Source: Clostridiales bacterium Firm_16
GTDB lineage: Bacteria > Bacillota > Clostridia > Saccharofermentanales > Saccharofermentanaceae
NCBI GenBank assembly: GCA_001604185.1
Contig: LVAV01000028.1
Coordinates: 248,001 to 312,000, forward strand
Length of the DNA stretch: 64,000 nt
Direction of reading: 5' to 3'
This document shows, in pieces, positions 1-10,010 of the stretch (position 1 is its first letter; each line of letters opens with the position of its first letter). The position numbers and the translations under genes are program-made. The notes below the pieces were generated by a model. That model was given only the letters and a program-made list of their open reading frames with translations. It searched no databases and was not told the DNA's origin.

Positions 1-407
1 GTAGCTACCACCATCTGCGCCACACGGTCCCCCTTCAGGATCTTGTAGGTACCTTTCTGGTTCCCCTTATCCTTCAGTGTAAGGATCGAATTTTCATCGC
101 CACTTCCCACAGGAGACGTATTCTCCATGATCACGCAAACTTCTCCGCGATATCCGCTGTCGATGGTGCCCGGTGCATTCGGGATACGTAGCGGCGTGTT
201 CAGGGATATACCGCTTCTCGGACGGACCTGGACCTCCATTCCTACCGGAATCGCCATCTTCAGTCCCGTCTTCACCAGAACAGTCTGACCCGGAGCAATC
301 ACGACATCCTCCACACTATAAAGATCCATGCCGGCATCGCCATCATGGGCATATGACGGAAGTACCGCATCTTCACAGATTTTCTCGATATAGATCTCAG
401 TATTCAT
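1..407 (-). CDS. dut: dUTP diphosphatase (dUTPase), partial
   Basis: Hydrolyses dUTP to dUMP and pyrophosphate, keeping uracil out of DNA and feeding dTMP synthesis. About 135 residues are visible and the C-terminus lies beyond the left edge. Trimeric dUTPase motifs are seen in order: AHDGDAGMDL (motif I), RPRSGIS (II), GTIDSGYRGE with the catalytic Asp (III) and GDRVAQMV (IV). The ATG is at 407-405. The upstream U32 peptidase gene stops inside it, giving an 11-base overlap (ATGAATACTGA), so translation is probably coupled. It is the last visible gene of the purL-rsmA-zapA-U32-dut run, which has a nucleotide metabolism gene at each end. The Gly-rich motif V is not visible because of the truncation. 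Identity is secure. Confidence 0.95.
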   Translation of the reverse strand, partial: MNTEIYIEKICEDAVLPSYAHDGDAGMDLYSVEDVVIAPGQTVLVKTGLKMAIPVGMEVQVRPRSGISLNTPLRIPNAPGTIDSGYRGEVCVIMENTSPVGSGDENSILTLKDKGNQKGTYKILKGDRVAQMVVA

Positions 408-2859
408 AAAAGTCTTCTCCTTCATCGAACAGATCTTCATCCGTGTCCGGTTCCAGATAACGCAGGGACTCAATAACCGCACTACGTTCTTCTCTGTCCT
501 CATTCATAAACCTGGCTACGGAAGCACAAGGGATCCCCATATTCTGAATCGTCATGACCGTGCTTCCCGAAACGATATTCTTACAGTTCCCGAACAGATC
601 ACTTCTACAGAATCCCGGATAACATACCACATCCACACGATGGTCGTAGTGAGCTGTTCCTTTATCTTCCGGCTTCTCACCCAGAGATACTTCCGGATAA
701 CGGGTACACATGTTGCAGTTCTTCTCATGTCGGCCCAGCGGGCAGAATTCCGACTGCATCCACTCGATCGGACCATATCGGTGCAGCGCCAGATATACGT
801 GATCCGAGATCTCCTCCGCCGATCTGGCCATCTTCGTTATATCCTCATCCGACAGTTCGTAAGACGGGAAAAGATAGCGGATATTCTGCTTCATCGCATA
901 GTTGTATGCGAAGTGATTAAACACATTGGCAGATGGCAGTAAGCCGACTGTATCCTCATCTGCAAAAGAACCGAAACATCCGACAAACTTTCCACCAGCA
1001 TGGCTGCGCATCAGACGGATCGCCTTCGTGATCACTTCCGTCAGATCGTCTTTATAGGCACCGGGCAATCTCAGTGCAACCTGCGACTTCGGCTCTTCCT
1101 GCAGTAATTCATCGATCAGATTGATTTTACCCGGCCGTACCACACCAAATACAGGGAATACATAAAGATCTGCCCCACAGGCATATCCGTCCGTAATCCG
1201 ATTCATATCGATATAATCTGCAATAAGGATATGCTTCTCCTTCGGAGCCGAGAAATTCGGTGTATAAGGCATATCTTCATCCGTGAAAGTATCATTTCTT
1301 CCTTCGGTCGACTTCTCAAGGATCTCCCCGGCAAGCTTAGCCATGGCATCTCTTCTCATAGCGTTCACTGAGGAAATACGGAGCTCAACAGGGAATTTCC
1401 CTTCCTGCTTTAATGACACAAAGGAGAAAGGTGTCTGACCGGTCTTAATAAGCTGTTCCTTCGTTCTGTCCCACAGAAGCGGTGCACTGTCACCAAGTTC
1501 GTCCTTCGGCATCCGAAATGTACTGGATACGCCTTCAAAAGCACCCTCACTGACTTTCGTCTGAAGCACATACTCATTTCCGTCCAGGCTCAGCACACCC
1601 TGTATCGGCGCTTTTCGAACAGAATCCTTCGGCACCGTGATCTTCTTACTCATACGATACACGGCCATCCCCTGCTTCAGTTTAGCGATCGCCTCGGGAT
1701 GAAGTCCTTTTACCACAGAAGAATTCATGGACACTTCGATCTTTCCGACAGGGAAACTGGCCACTTCGGTCTCATTATCACGGATCGAAAGGAAATCACC
1801 CTTTTCCGGTACATCTGCCTGTCTGGAACGGACACAGATCGTTCCCATCTTAGCATTCAGGGACAGGATCTCGCCCCAATACAATCCGTACTTTCCGGCA
1901 TATTCTCCGGAAAGGTAATCGGGACCTTTCTTACCCTGCATATATTGAGTCGTGAAGCTTCCTCCACGATTAAACGTCACAAGAAGATCGTTCTGAACCT
2001 GCTTCATGACTTCCTTTGTATCCTTATCGGAAGAAATGGCATCGATCATGCGGCGATAAGCCGAAACTACTGCCGTGCAGTAATTCTCGTCGCGCATACG
2101 GCCTTCGATCTTGAGAGAATCTACGCCCGCTTCCATAAGCTCGCGCAGATACGGAAGTGCAGACTGATCCTTCGGAGAGATCAGTTTACCAGCACGCAAA
2201 GGCTTACCGGACACTTCGATCTCACGGTTTCCTTCGAACAGCTGATAGGTCTGACGGCAAGGCTGGGCACATGCGCCACGGTTACCGGAACGGGAACCGG
2301 ATTTATTCATACTGCTGAACAGACAAAGTCCTGAATAACAGACACACATGGCTCCGTGAACAAATACTTCGACCTCGATATTCTCGTTATGCCAGAGTTC
2401 ACATCTGGAACGGATCTCATCAAGCGAAAGTTCACGCGGCAATACCACACGTTCCACCTTGAAATCCTGCATTTCCCGACTCTGGTAAAGCGAGAACACA
2501 TTCATCTGAGTACTTGCATGGATCGGAATCTGCGGAAAATGTGCAGCAAGATAGGATGCAAGTCCGATGTCCTGGATCAGGAAAGCATCCACGCCAAGCT
2601 TATATGCAGAGAGCGCCAGTTCCACAGCATCCATGATCTCATCGTCGTTCATGAGCGTATTCAACGTAATATAGACCTTACTATTCCGAAGATGCGCATA
2701 TTCCAGGGCTTCCGGGAGAGACTCCATGGTGAAGTTCTCCGCATGGATACGGGCATTATACTGATTCAGTCCAAGATAGACCGCATCCGCTCCGGCATTC
2801 ACCGCAGCTTTGAGCATACTCATTGATCCTGCAGGAGCAAGTAATTCAGGCTTTCTCAT
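397..2859 (-). CDS. Peptidase U32 family protein (RlhA/TrhP-type)
   Basis: 820 residues. The N-terminal half is a U32 'collagenase-like' domain: it opens RKPELLAPAGS, and the family signature EVFVHGAMCVCYSGLC lies near residues 165-180. The C-terminal half fits the DUF3656-type extension of long U32 proteins and carries a Cys-rich segment (CPLGRHEKNCNMC). U32 family members such as RlhA and TrhP support hydroxylation of rRNA C2501 or tRNA U34, so an RNA modification role is more likely than proteolysis; which RNA is targeted cannot be read from the sequence. The start overlaps the zapA stop by four bases (ATGA), and the stop overlaps dut. Sharing an operon with the rRNA methyltransferase gene rsmA fits an RNA modification role. 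Confidence 0.85.
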   Translation of the reverse strand: MRKPELLAPAGSMSMLKAAVNAGADAVYLGLNQYNARIHAENFTMESLPEALEYAHLRNSKVYITLNTLMNDDEIMDAVELALSAYKLGVDAFLIQDIGLASYLAAHFPQIPIHASTQMNVFSLYQSREMQDFKVERVVLPRELSLDEIRSRCELWHNENIEVEVFVHGAMCVCYSGLCLFSSMNKSGSRSGNRGACAQPCRQTYQLFEGNREIEVSGKPLRAGKLISPKDQSALPYLRELMEAGVDSLKIEGRMRDENYCTAVVSAYRRMIDAISSDKDTKEVMKQVQNDLLVTFNRGGSFTTQYMQGKKGPDYLSGEYAGKYGLYWGEILSLNAKMGTICVRSRQADVPEKGDFLSIRDNETEVASFPVGKIEVSMNSSVVKGLHPEAIAKLKQGMAVYRMSKKITVPKDSVRKAPIQGVLSLDGNEYVLQTKVSEGAFEGVSSTFRMPKDELGDSAPLLWDRTKEQLIKTGQTPFSFVSLKQEGKFPVELRISSVNAMRRDAMAKLAGEILEKSTEGRNDTFTDEDMPYTPNFSAPKEKHILIADYIDMNRITDGYACGADLYVFPVFGVVRPGKINLIDELLQEEPKSQVALRLPGAYKDDLTEVITKAIRLMRSHAGGKFVGCFGSFADEDTVGLLPSANVFNHFAYNYAMKQNIRYLFPSYELSDEDITKMARSAEEISDHVYLALHRYGPIEWMQSEFCPLGRHEKNCNMCTRYPEVSLGEKPEDKGTAHYDHRVDVVCYPGFCRSDLFGNCKNIVSGSTVMTIQNMGIPCASVARFMNEDREERSAVIESLRYLEPDTDEDLFDEGEDFYEY

Positions 2860-3347
2860 AATTCCTCCATAGGGATATTGTTCTCTTTACAATACTGCTC
2901 CAGAGGAAGTAACGGCGCCTCTTTCGGGCGGTCCTCCTCCGACTGGTGAAGCAGATTCTGCCAACGGAAGATCGCTTCCATATACGCCAGGATCAGAGCC
3001 TGATTCGTCGGAAGCATCGGGTTCTCGGCCAAAGTCTCGTTAAGAAGATCGTTGGCCAGTTTCGCAACATAGGTCGTCTTCGCCTCTTCCAGCTTGGAAT
3101 CCACCTTGAAGCGATAATTCATACCTGCAATACGTACAAAGATTGCCTTCGGATATCCTTCCTCCAGCTCCTCTTCACCTTTAGTCTTCTTCAGTGTCTT
3201 AGGAGACACGTCTCTGGGCAGCTGCTGATAATCCGCCACAACCGGCTTTTTCTGCTTCTTACCCTTACTCGTCTTCGTCTTTCCTTTCTCATCCTTAGAA
3301 GTACTGTACTTCTCGAAAAGAGAATCCGATAAACGTTCGTATGCCAT
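2856..3347 (-). CDS. zapA: ZapA-like cell division protein with N-terminal extension
   Basis: 163 residues. Residues from about 66 match the ZapA pattern: a beta strand (KAIFVRIAGMNYRFKVD), a helix (EEAKTTYVAKLANDLLNE) and a long helix with an ALILAYMEAIFR core. ZapA binds FtsZ and bundles protofilaments at the septum. Ordinary ZapA proteins have about 80-110 residues. This one has a Lys-rich, probably disordered N-terminal extension of about 65 residues and a short C-terminal tail with hydrophobic and acidic patches (PLLPLEQYCKEN). It is one base after rsmA and overlaps the U32 gene by four bases. In many Clostridia zapA sits directly before a U32 peptidase gene, which supports the call. Confidence 0.8.
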   Translation of the reverse strand: MAYERLSDSLFEKYSTSKDEKGKTKTSKGKKQKKPVVADYQQLPRDVSPKTLKKTKGEEELEEGYPKAIFVRIAGMNYRFKVDSKLEEAKTTYVAKLANDLLNETLAENPMLPTNQALILAYMEAIFRWQNLLHQSEEDRPKEAPLLPLEQYCKENNIPMEEL

Positions 3348-3348
3348 A

Positions 3349-4179
3349 CTATTCTCCGTCCTTTCCGTTCAGAAAGTCATAAATCTCAACAAAATCCGTC
3401 GGTTCCAGCTGTTCTGCCCGGACATTCGCCGGTTTACCTATCCCGGCGAGGGCCGCCGTCACGTCTTCCTTCTTAAATCCCGAAGAAGAAAGACTATTGA
3501 CCAGGGTCTTTCTTCTTAATGCAAAAGCACTCTCCACGAACCGGATCCATTCTTTGTCCCAGCGTCCGCCCTGTTCGCACTCGATGGTGATCACCGACGA
3601 TGTCGTATTGGGGGAAGGAACGAAACTCCCACGATCCACCGTAAAGCACTTGCTCTTCTTTCCCCGAAGATCTGTCAGAACAGAAAGCGGTCCGTATTGC
3701 TTCGTTCCGGCTTTAGCAAAGATCCTCGCCTCGGCCTCTTCTTCCACCATGTAGACCATCTTCCGCAAATTCGGGAAGTCTGCCATGACCTTCAGCATGA
3801 TCGGTGTCATAACATAATAAGGAAGATTCGAGATCACCACTTCCGGCATCTCGCTTTCTTCCAGTTCCGAAGTATCAAATGCAAGATAATCCTTATAGAT
3901 CACTCTTCCGCCGGAAGCCTCGATCACAGCTTCAAGACGAGGTTGAAAGGTAGTATCGATCTCAACCGCCACATACTTCTTCGCACTCTTGACTGCATTC
4001 TCAGAAAGTGCACCGATACCCGGGCCGATCTCCAGGACATGGGTCTGGTCAGAGATCTCTGCCAGATCCAGGATCCTCTCGATCACGTCTTCATTGCACA
4101 AAAAGTTCTGCCCCAGGCTTTTAGTGGCCGAAAGGCCATATTGCTCCAAGATAGACAGAACTTCCTGCTTATTCATCAT
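3349..4179 (-). CDS. rsmA: 16S rRNA (adenine1518-N6/adenine1519-N6)-dimethyltransferase
   Basis: 276 residues, normal for RsmA/KsgA. It dimethylates two adjacent adenines in the 3' hairpin of 16S rRNA late in small-subunit assembly, using S-adenosylmethionine. Visible motifs are the N-terminal SLGQNFL, the SAM-binding VLEIGPGIGALSE and the catalytic VISNLPYYVMTPI (NLPY, near residue 117). SFVPSPNTTSSVI follows in the substrate-binding part. The start ATG overlaps the purL stop (ATGATGA), so it is translationally coupled. A second ATG follows at once, and either could be used. Confidence 0.97.
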   Translation of the reverse strand: MMNKQEVLSILEQYGLSATKSLGQNFLCNEDVIERILDLAEISDQTHVLEIGPGIGALSENAVKSAKKYVAVEIDTTFQPRLEAVIEASGGRVIYKDYLAFDTSELEESEMPEVVISNLPYYVMTPIMLKVMADFPNLRKMVYMVEEEAEARIFAKAGTKQYGPLSVLTDLRGKKSKCFTVDRGSFVPSPNTTSSVITIECEQGGRWDKEWIRFVESAFALRRKTLVNSLSSSGFKKEDVTAALAGIGKPANVRAEQLEPTDFVEIYDFLNGKDGE

Positions 4180-7100
4180 CCGATAAAGTACCGGACACCG
4201 GCCTCGAAGATCTTCTGATCCTTCGCACCCGGAATATTCTTTGCAACACCATTACCCATACGTTCACTATGACCCATCTTACCGAGGATACGTCCGTTCG
4301 GGCTGATGATACCTTCGATGGCACACATGGAACCATTGGGATTAAAGGCAGTATCCATAGTCGGGATACCCTTGTCATCTACATACTGTGTAGCAACCTG
4401 ACCCTTCGCGAAAAGTTCTTTCAACAGATCTTCCGATCCGCAGAAGCGGCCTTCACCATGGGAGATCGCGATCTCATGGATATCGCCCTCATTAGTAAAC
4501 GACAGCCATGGAGAGTTATTCGAAACGATCTTGGTAGAAACATAAGCACTCTGGTGACGGCCGATACGGTTGAAGGTCAGTGTCGGACCATCATGCTCCA
4601 GCGGCAGGATATCACCATAAGGCAGAAGTCCCAGCTTCATAAGTGCCTGGAATCCGTTACAGATACCCAGCATCAAGCCATCACGGTTGAACAGAAGGTC
4701 TCTTACCGACTCGGTCACAGCCGCATTACGGAATGCAGCCGCGATAAACTTACCGGATCCTTCCGGTTCGTCACCGGCGGAGAAACCACCCGGGATCATG
4801 ATCATGTTTGCATTCTTGATACGCTCGCTCATCTCCTTGAAGGATTCCTCAACCTCCTGGGAATCACGGTTACGGATAACCATGACATCCGGTGTGGCCC
4901 CTGCACGGGAGAATGCAAAAGCAGTATCGTACTCGCAGTTCGTACCCGGGAATACCGGAATGAATACCTGCGGTTTCGCACCTGTCAGGATAGACGGTGC
5001 AGTAATGGCATTCTTGCTGACCTCACCCTTCTCATAAGATACGGCAGCACCCTCATCTACGATGGTCGGGAAGATCGGCTCCAGCTTGGAAACATAAGCC
5101 TGGATCGCATCTTCGATGGAGATCGACTGTCCACCCAGCGTCATGACCTGCTCGGAAGTTGTCTTTCCAAGCAGTTTACCGCCAACCTGCTCGATCTTAT
5201 CTACGGCGTTACCGTCGCTTACAGACAGGAGCACTGTACCGAAAGAATGCTTAAAGAGGGATTCCATATCGATTCCATCTGCGAAGGCAAATCCCAGTTT
5301 GTTACCGAAGCACATCTGGGCAACACGAGCCGCAATACCGGCAGAACGAACGACGCCGGCGCAACGGAGCTGGCCACGATCCTGGATCTGAGTCAGGCAC
5401 TTCATCACACGGATCGCATGATCCTTCACATAACGGCCGTTCGCATCACGCTTGATGGTGATCATATAGAGCTTCTCGCCTGCAGCAGAAAGCGTAGAAG
5501 AAATTACCTTATCTGTTGTTGTCATACCGACTGCGAAAGATACCAGCGTCGGCGGAACATGCAGTTCATTGAAGGAACCGGACATACTGTCCTTACCACC
5601 GATAGAAGCGGTTCCGAAGTCCAGCTGAGCCTGATATGCGCCAAGCAATGCGGAGAGCGGCTTGCCCCAGGACTTCTCACCTGCCATACGCTCGAAGTAT
5701 TCCTGGAACGTAAGTCTAGCCTGGAAAGGATCACAGCCCAGGCAGGCCAGACGCAGGAGAGATTCGGTTACAGCATGGTAAGCACCATGGAACGGGCTCC
5801 ATGCGGAGAAATACGGATCGAAACCATAGGCCATAACGGAAACAGCATTGGTCTTTCCCTCTTCAACCGGGATCTTGCAGGCCATACCTTCTTCCGGAGA
5901 CAGCTGATAACGTCCGCCGAAAGGCATCAGCACGGTACCTGCACCGATGGTGCCGTCGAAACGGGAAACCAGACCCTTACGGGAGCAACCGTCCAGAGAG
6001 GAAAGCGCGCCCTTGAGGGATGCGGCAAAATCACCGTTCACATAAGCCTCTGTGGTCTTATCGATAATACCGTTATTGAAATCCGGCTCGGTAACTTCGG
6101 CTTTTGCATAGGAAGAAGCGCCGTTCGTATCGATAAATGCTCTCGGGAGTTCAACGATGGTGTTGCCCTTCCAGGTCATCTTCATGACCGGCTCCTCGGT
6201 TACAACAGCAACAACTGTCGCCTCAAGGTTTTCCTTAGCTGCATAGTCGAAGAATTCCTTCTCATCCTTCGGATCGATAACGATCGCCATTCTCTCCTGA
6301 GACTCGGAAATAGCAATCTCTGTACCATCAAGACCTTCGTACTTCTTCGGAACCTTATCCAGATCAATGGAAAGACCGTCAGCCAACTCGCCGATAGCAA
6401 CGGATACACCGCCGGCACCGAAGTCATTACAACGCAGGATCATCTTACTTACTTCCGGAATACGGAACAGTCTCTGAATCTTTCTTTCTGTCGGAGGATT
6501 ACCCTTCTGGACTTCCGAACCGCAGGTCAGCACCGACTTCTCATCGTGGGCCTTGGAAGAACCGGTTGCACCACCGATACCGTCACGGCCTGTACGACCA
6601 CCAAGAAGAACAACGATGTCACCCGGTCTCGGACGGACACGTACGATATTTTCAGCCGGAGCGGCACCAACAACAGCACCGATCTCCATTCTCTTAGCAA
6701 CATAACCCGGATGATAGATCTCATCTACATGACCGGTGCAAAGACCGATCTGGTTACCATAGGAGCTATAGCCGGCAGCCGCTGTACGAACCAGTTTCTT
6801 CTGGGAAAGCTTACCTTCCAGCGTCATGGATACCGGAACAGTCGGATCACCGGCACCGGTAACACGCATAGCCTGGTATACATAAGAACGTCCGGAAAGC
6901 GGGTCACGGATCGCACCACCGAGGCAGGTAGCGGCACCACCGAACGGCTCGATCTCCGTAGGATGGTTATGGGTCTCGTTCTTGAACATCAGAACGTAAT
7001 CTTCTTTCTTTCCGTCCACGTCGATCTGGATCTTGATGGAGCATGCATTGATCTCTTCCGACTCATCCAGGTCAGCGAGTTTGCCGTCCTTCTTGAGTTT

Positions 7101-7958
7101 TCTCATTGCCATAGTAGCCACATCCATCAGACAGATCGGCTTCTTAGAGATGCGCTCGCCGTATACTTCTTCTCTGGTAGAAAGATAGTTGGCGTAGATG
7201 CTCTTTAATTCCTCGGCAAAAGCACTGTCACCATCGATCTTGACGTCTGTCAGTTCAGTGAGGAACGTCGTGTGGCGGCAGTGGTCAGACCAGTATGTAT
7301 CCAGAACACGGATCTCCGTCATTGTCGGATCACGCTTGATGGACTGGAAGAATTCCTGTGTAAAAGCAATATCTGCATCGGACATTGCCAGACCCCAGGT
7401 CTTACGAAGCTCGGAGAGTTCTTCCTTAGACTTCGTGGTAAAGCCCTCGATCGTCGGAACGGAAGACGGAACATCGAATACCTCTTCCAGTGTTTCCGGC
7501 TTCTCCATGGAAGCTTCACGGCTCTCAACCGGGTTGATGAGGTATTTCGCAATAGCTTTCTTCTGCTCGTCGGTTACGGAACCGTAGAACACGATCACAC
7601 GGGCAACACGTACCAGCGGTTTCTCCTTCTGCGTGAGGATCTGACAGCACTGGGCCGCAGAGTCGGCACGCTGGTCATACTGTCCCGGAAGAGATTCAAT
7701 GGCCAGAACATAAGCCGCATCCGAAACATCGATGGTCTCATCGTAGACCACATCTACCGGCGGTTCCGAGAAAACAACATTTTTCGCCAGTTCATATTCT
7801 TCGTCAGTCAGACCGGACACATCGTACCGGTTAAAGACCCGGACGCTGTCGATGGTCTTCACACCGCAGTCTGCCGACACATCCTTCTTCAGTCCCGCCG
7901 CCTCAACTGCGAATTCTTTCTTCTTCTCCGAATAAATTCTTCGAACCTGATTGCTCAT
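4176..7958 (-). CDS. purL: Phosphoribosylformylglycinamidine synthase, single-chain
   Basis: Fourth step of purine synthesis: FGAR plus glutamine and ATP give FGAM. About 1260 residues, so this is the large form with a PurS-like N-terminus, two AIRS-type ATP-binding halves and a C-terminal class I glutaminase. Visible are the ATP-site segments LMFKNETHNHPTEIEPFGGA and GRTGRDGIGGATGSS. In the glutaminase, the nucleophile Cys is near residue 1100 in LGICNGFQAL, and the catalytic His is in ISHGEGRF. The start chosen is the ATG at 7958, seven bases after GGAGG; an in-frame TTG two codons earlier sits too near that site. First gene of the operon with rsmA, zapA, U32 and dut. A 979-residue frame on the opposite strand is a coding shadow. 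Confidence 0.96.
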   Translation of the reverse strand: MSNQVRRIYSEKKKEFAVEAAGLKKDVSADCGVKTIDSVRVFNRYDVSGLTDEEYELAKNVVFSEPPVDVVYDETIDVSDAAYVLAIESLPGQYDQRADSAAQCCQILTQKEKPLVRVARVIVFYGSVTDEQKKAIAKYLINPVESREASMEKPETLEEVFDVPSSVPTIEGFTTKSKEELSELRKTWGLAMSDADIAFTQEFFQSIKRDPTMTEIRVLDTYWSDHCRHTTFLTELTDVKIDGDSAFAEELKSIYANYLSTREEVYGERISKKPICLMDVATMAMRKLKKDGKLADLDESEEINACSIKIQIDVDGKKEDYVLMFKNETHNHPTEIEPFGGAATCLGGAIRDPLSGRSYVYQAMRVTGAGDPTVPVSMTLEGKLSQKKLVRTAAAGYSSYGNQIGLCTGHVDEIYHPGYVAKRMEIGAVVGAAPAENIVRVRPRPGDIVVLLGGRTGRDGIGGATGSSKAHDEKSVLTCGSEVQKGNPPTERKIQRLFRIPEVSKMILRCNDFGAGGVSVAIGELADGLSIDLDKVPKKYEGLDGTEIAISESQERMAIVIDPKDEKEFFDYAAKENLEATVVAVVTEEPVMKMTWKGNTIVELPRAFIDTNGASSYAKAEVTEPDFNNGIIDKTTEAYVNGDFAASLKGALSSLDGCSRKGLVSRFDGTIGAGTVLMPFGGRYQLSPEEGMACKIPVEEGKTNAVSVMAYGFDPYFSAWSPFHGAYHAVTESLLRLACLGCDPFQARLTFQEYFERMAGEKSWGKPLSALLGAYQAQLDFGTASIGGKDSMSGSFNELHVPPTLVSFAVGMTTTDKVISSTLSAAGEKLYMITIKRDANGRYVKDHAIRVMKCLTQIQDRGQLRCAGVVRSAGIAARVAQMCFGNKLGFAFADGIDMESLFKHSFGTVLLSVSDGNAVDKIEQVGGKLLGKTTSEQVMTLGGQSISIEDAIQAYVSKLEPIFPTIVDEGAAVSYEKGEVSKNAITAPSILTGAKPQVFIPVFPGTNCEYDTAFAFSRAGATPDVMVIRNRDSQEVEESFKEMSERIKNANMIMIPGGFSAGDEPEGSGKFIAAAFRNAAVTESVRDLLFNRDGLMLGICNGFQALMKLGLLPYGDILPLEHDGPTLTFNRIGRHQSAYVSTKIVSNNSPWLSFTNEGDIHEIAISHGEGRFCGSEDLLKELFAKGQVATQYVDDKGIPTMDTAFNPNGSMCAIEGIISPNGRILGKMGHSERMGNGVAKNIPGAKDQKIFEAGVRYFIG

Positions 7959-8010
7959 AAACAAACCTCCAAAAATGTTGTTTCTTTCCTTAACGTTTCT
8001 ATGGTATCAC

Positions 8011-8047
8011 AAAACCCCGTTTCCTACTCACAGGAAAACGGGATTTT
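8011..8047 (-). terminator. Intrinsic terminator of htpG
   Basis: Downstream of the htpG stop, an inverted repeat (about 13-14 pairs, ATCCCGTTTTCCT with AGGAAACGGGGTTT, loop GTGAGT) ends in a T run on the minus strand. It separates htpG from purL. Confidence 0.75.
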
Positions 8048-8053
8048 ATGGTA

Positions 8054-9982
8054 TTATTTCAGTTTTTCCGCCACCTCGGTCAGAAGCTCGCTGTTATACT
8101 TGAGGAATCGCTTGAGGCCCTCTGCATCCAGTGAACCATGGGCCAGTCTGGCCTGGTCATAAAGATGCTGGCAAAGCGCATTCATCTTCTCCTTATCCTC
8201 CGACACACCGGACATACCACGCAGACGCAGTACCAGAGGATGATCGGTATTAAGTACCAGATCCATCTTGATCGGGAACATGGAGTCCAGATTGTTGTAT
8301 GGATCATCTTCCTTGCCGGTACGCATGGCTTCGAACTGTTTTCTCATCTCTGCCATACGACGGGCTTCTTCCGTCTCACGGATAAAAGCCGGCAATTGAT
8401 CGGCGCCGAGAGCTACTGCGGAAACTTCCAGTTTCTCTTCACCCGTAGCCGCCTTGAAAAGCTCACTCAACGTCTTCACTTCGTCTTCGGAAGCCGCTTC
8501 ACCTTCCAGTTCGGCGTCAACACGCTTGAACTTCACGTCATTCTGCTTGTATTCCAGGAAGGAAATGAAATTGTTATCCAGTTCTTCATTGAGAACCACA
8601 ACATCGAAGCCCTTCTCCTTCGCCATAGCGATATAAGCAGCCTGCTGGTCCGGAGCCTTGGTATACCGGATGGTATCCTTCTCCTTATCCTTGGTCAGTT
8701 CTTTTAACGTATAGAATTCATTATCCACCGTCTTAAAGAGGCAGATGTCCTTGACCTTCTCGTAGAACTTCTCATCCTTCATCATGCCGTATTTCACGAA
8801 GATACTGATATCCGACCAGTAACCCTGGAAACCTTCGCGATCGTTCTTGAAGACTTCATTTAGTTTATCGGAAACCTTACGGATAATGTGGGATGCCAGT
8901 TTCTTGACGTACTCATCCTGCTGGAGAGCGGAACGGGAAACATTCAACGGAAGATCTGTGCAGTCCAGGCAGCCACGGAGCAGGAACAGGAATTCCGGAA
9001 TAACTTCCTCGATATTGTCGGCTACGAAAACCTGGTGATTATAGATCTTGATACGGCCTTCCAGTGTCTCGTAAACATTGTTGGTCTTCGGGAAATAGAG
9101 GATACCCTGGAGATTGAAAGGATAATCCATGTTCAGGTGGATCCAGAAAAGCGGTTCCTTCATGTCATGGAATACCGTACGGTAAAAATTCTTGTATTCC
9201 TCATCGGTGCAATCCTTCGGAGACTTCTTCCAGAGCGGTTCGGTATCATTGATCGGCATGATCTCGTGGTCATGGCCTTTGTACTCTTCGCCCTTCTCCT
9301 CGGCTTCTTTCTTCTTCTTTGCCTCTTCCTCTTCATGCTTTCTGTCAGAGACTACATCGCTGTAGTAAAGATCGAAAGGCATGAAGGAACAGTACTTCTT
9401 CAGCACACCACGGATCTTGCCGGCATCGAAGATCTTCTTGGCTTCCTCAGAAAGTGTCAGAGTAATGGATGTACCACGCTCCGTTCTGTCGGAATCCGAG
9501 ATCTCAAAATCCATACCGTCATCCGATGTCCAGGATACTGCCGGTGCGTCTTTAACAAATGACTTGGTATCGATGCGGACCTTGTCCGCTACCATAAATG
9601 CGGAATAGAAACCGAGACCGAAGTGGCCGATGATTCCGCTGGCATCTGTGCTCTGCTCTTTATACTTCTCTACGAAATCCATGGCACCGGAGAAAGCGAT
9701 CTGATTGATGTACTTGTCGACTTCCTCTTCCGTCATGCCGATACCGTTATCGGTAAACTCAATGGTTCCTGCTTCACTGTCATAATTTACATGCAGCTGG
9801 TAGTCATCCTGGTCCTCCTTAACAGTTTCACCCAGATCTACCAGTCTCTTAAACTTGGAGATTGCGTCCGAACCATTGGAAACCAGCTCTCTTACGAAAA
9901 TATCCTGATCGGAATAGAGCCACTTTCGAATGATCGGAAAGATATTCTCCGTCGTTACTGAAATCGTTCCTTTTCTAGCCAT
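8054..9982 (-). CDS. htpG: Molecular chaperone HtpG (Hsp90)
   Basis: 642 residues, close to the usual 620-640. ATP-dependent cytosolic chaperone dimer. The N-terminal GHKL ATPase is clear: RELVSNGSDAISK (N-box, near 33), EFTDNGIGMTEEEVD (G1) and GHFGLGFYSAFMVADKV (G2 lid). The middle domain has the catalytic-Arg segment LNVSRSALQQ, and the C-terminal dimerisation domain ends at SELLTEVAEKLK. A charged Lys/Glu linker (EEEEAKKKKEAEEKGEEY) sits near residue 220. The start is preceded by GGAGG. It follows the class IV aminotransferase gene by 28 bases and may share its transcript. No CIRCE element is seen in front of it. Confidence 0.96.
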   Translation of the reverse strand: MARKGTISVTTENIFPIIRKWLYSDQDIFVRELVSNGSDAISKFKRLVDLGETVKEDQDDYQLHVNYDSEAGTIEFTDNGIGMTEEEVDKYINQIAFSGAMDFVEKYKEQSTDASGIIGHFGLGFYSAFMVADKVRIDTKSFVKDAPAVSWTSDDGMDFEISDSDRTERGTSITLTLSEEAKKIFDAGKIRGVLKKYCSFMPFDLYYSDVVSDRKHEEEEAKKKKEAEEKGEEYKGHDHEIMPINDTEPLWKKSPKDCTDEEYKNFYRTVFHDMKEPLFWIHLNMDYPFNLQGILYFPKTNNVYETLEGRIKIYNHQVFVADNIEEVIPEFLFLLRGCLDCTDLPLNVSRSALQQDEYVKKLASHIIRKVSDKLNEVFKNDREGFQGYWSDISIFVKYGMMKDEKFYEKVKDICLFKTVDNEFYTLKELTKDKEKDTIRYTKAPDQQAAYIAMAKEKGFDVVVLNEELDNNFISFLEYKQNDVKFKRVDAELEGEAASEDEVKTLSELFKAATGEEKLEVSAVALGADQLPAFIRETEEARRMAEMRKQFEAMRTGKEDDPYNNLDSMFPIKMDLVLNTDHPLVLRLRGMSGVSEDKEKMNALCQHLYDQARLAHGSLDAEGLKRFLKYNSELLTEVAEKLK

Positions 9983-10010
9983 ATATCTACCTCCAAAACT
10001 TGTTCACGTA

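Noticed and set aside
4269..7208. 979-residue frame opposite purL
   Set aside because: It lies antisense to a clear PurL, has no ribosome site and reads as low-information Arg/Thr-rich peptide; it results from codon bias.
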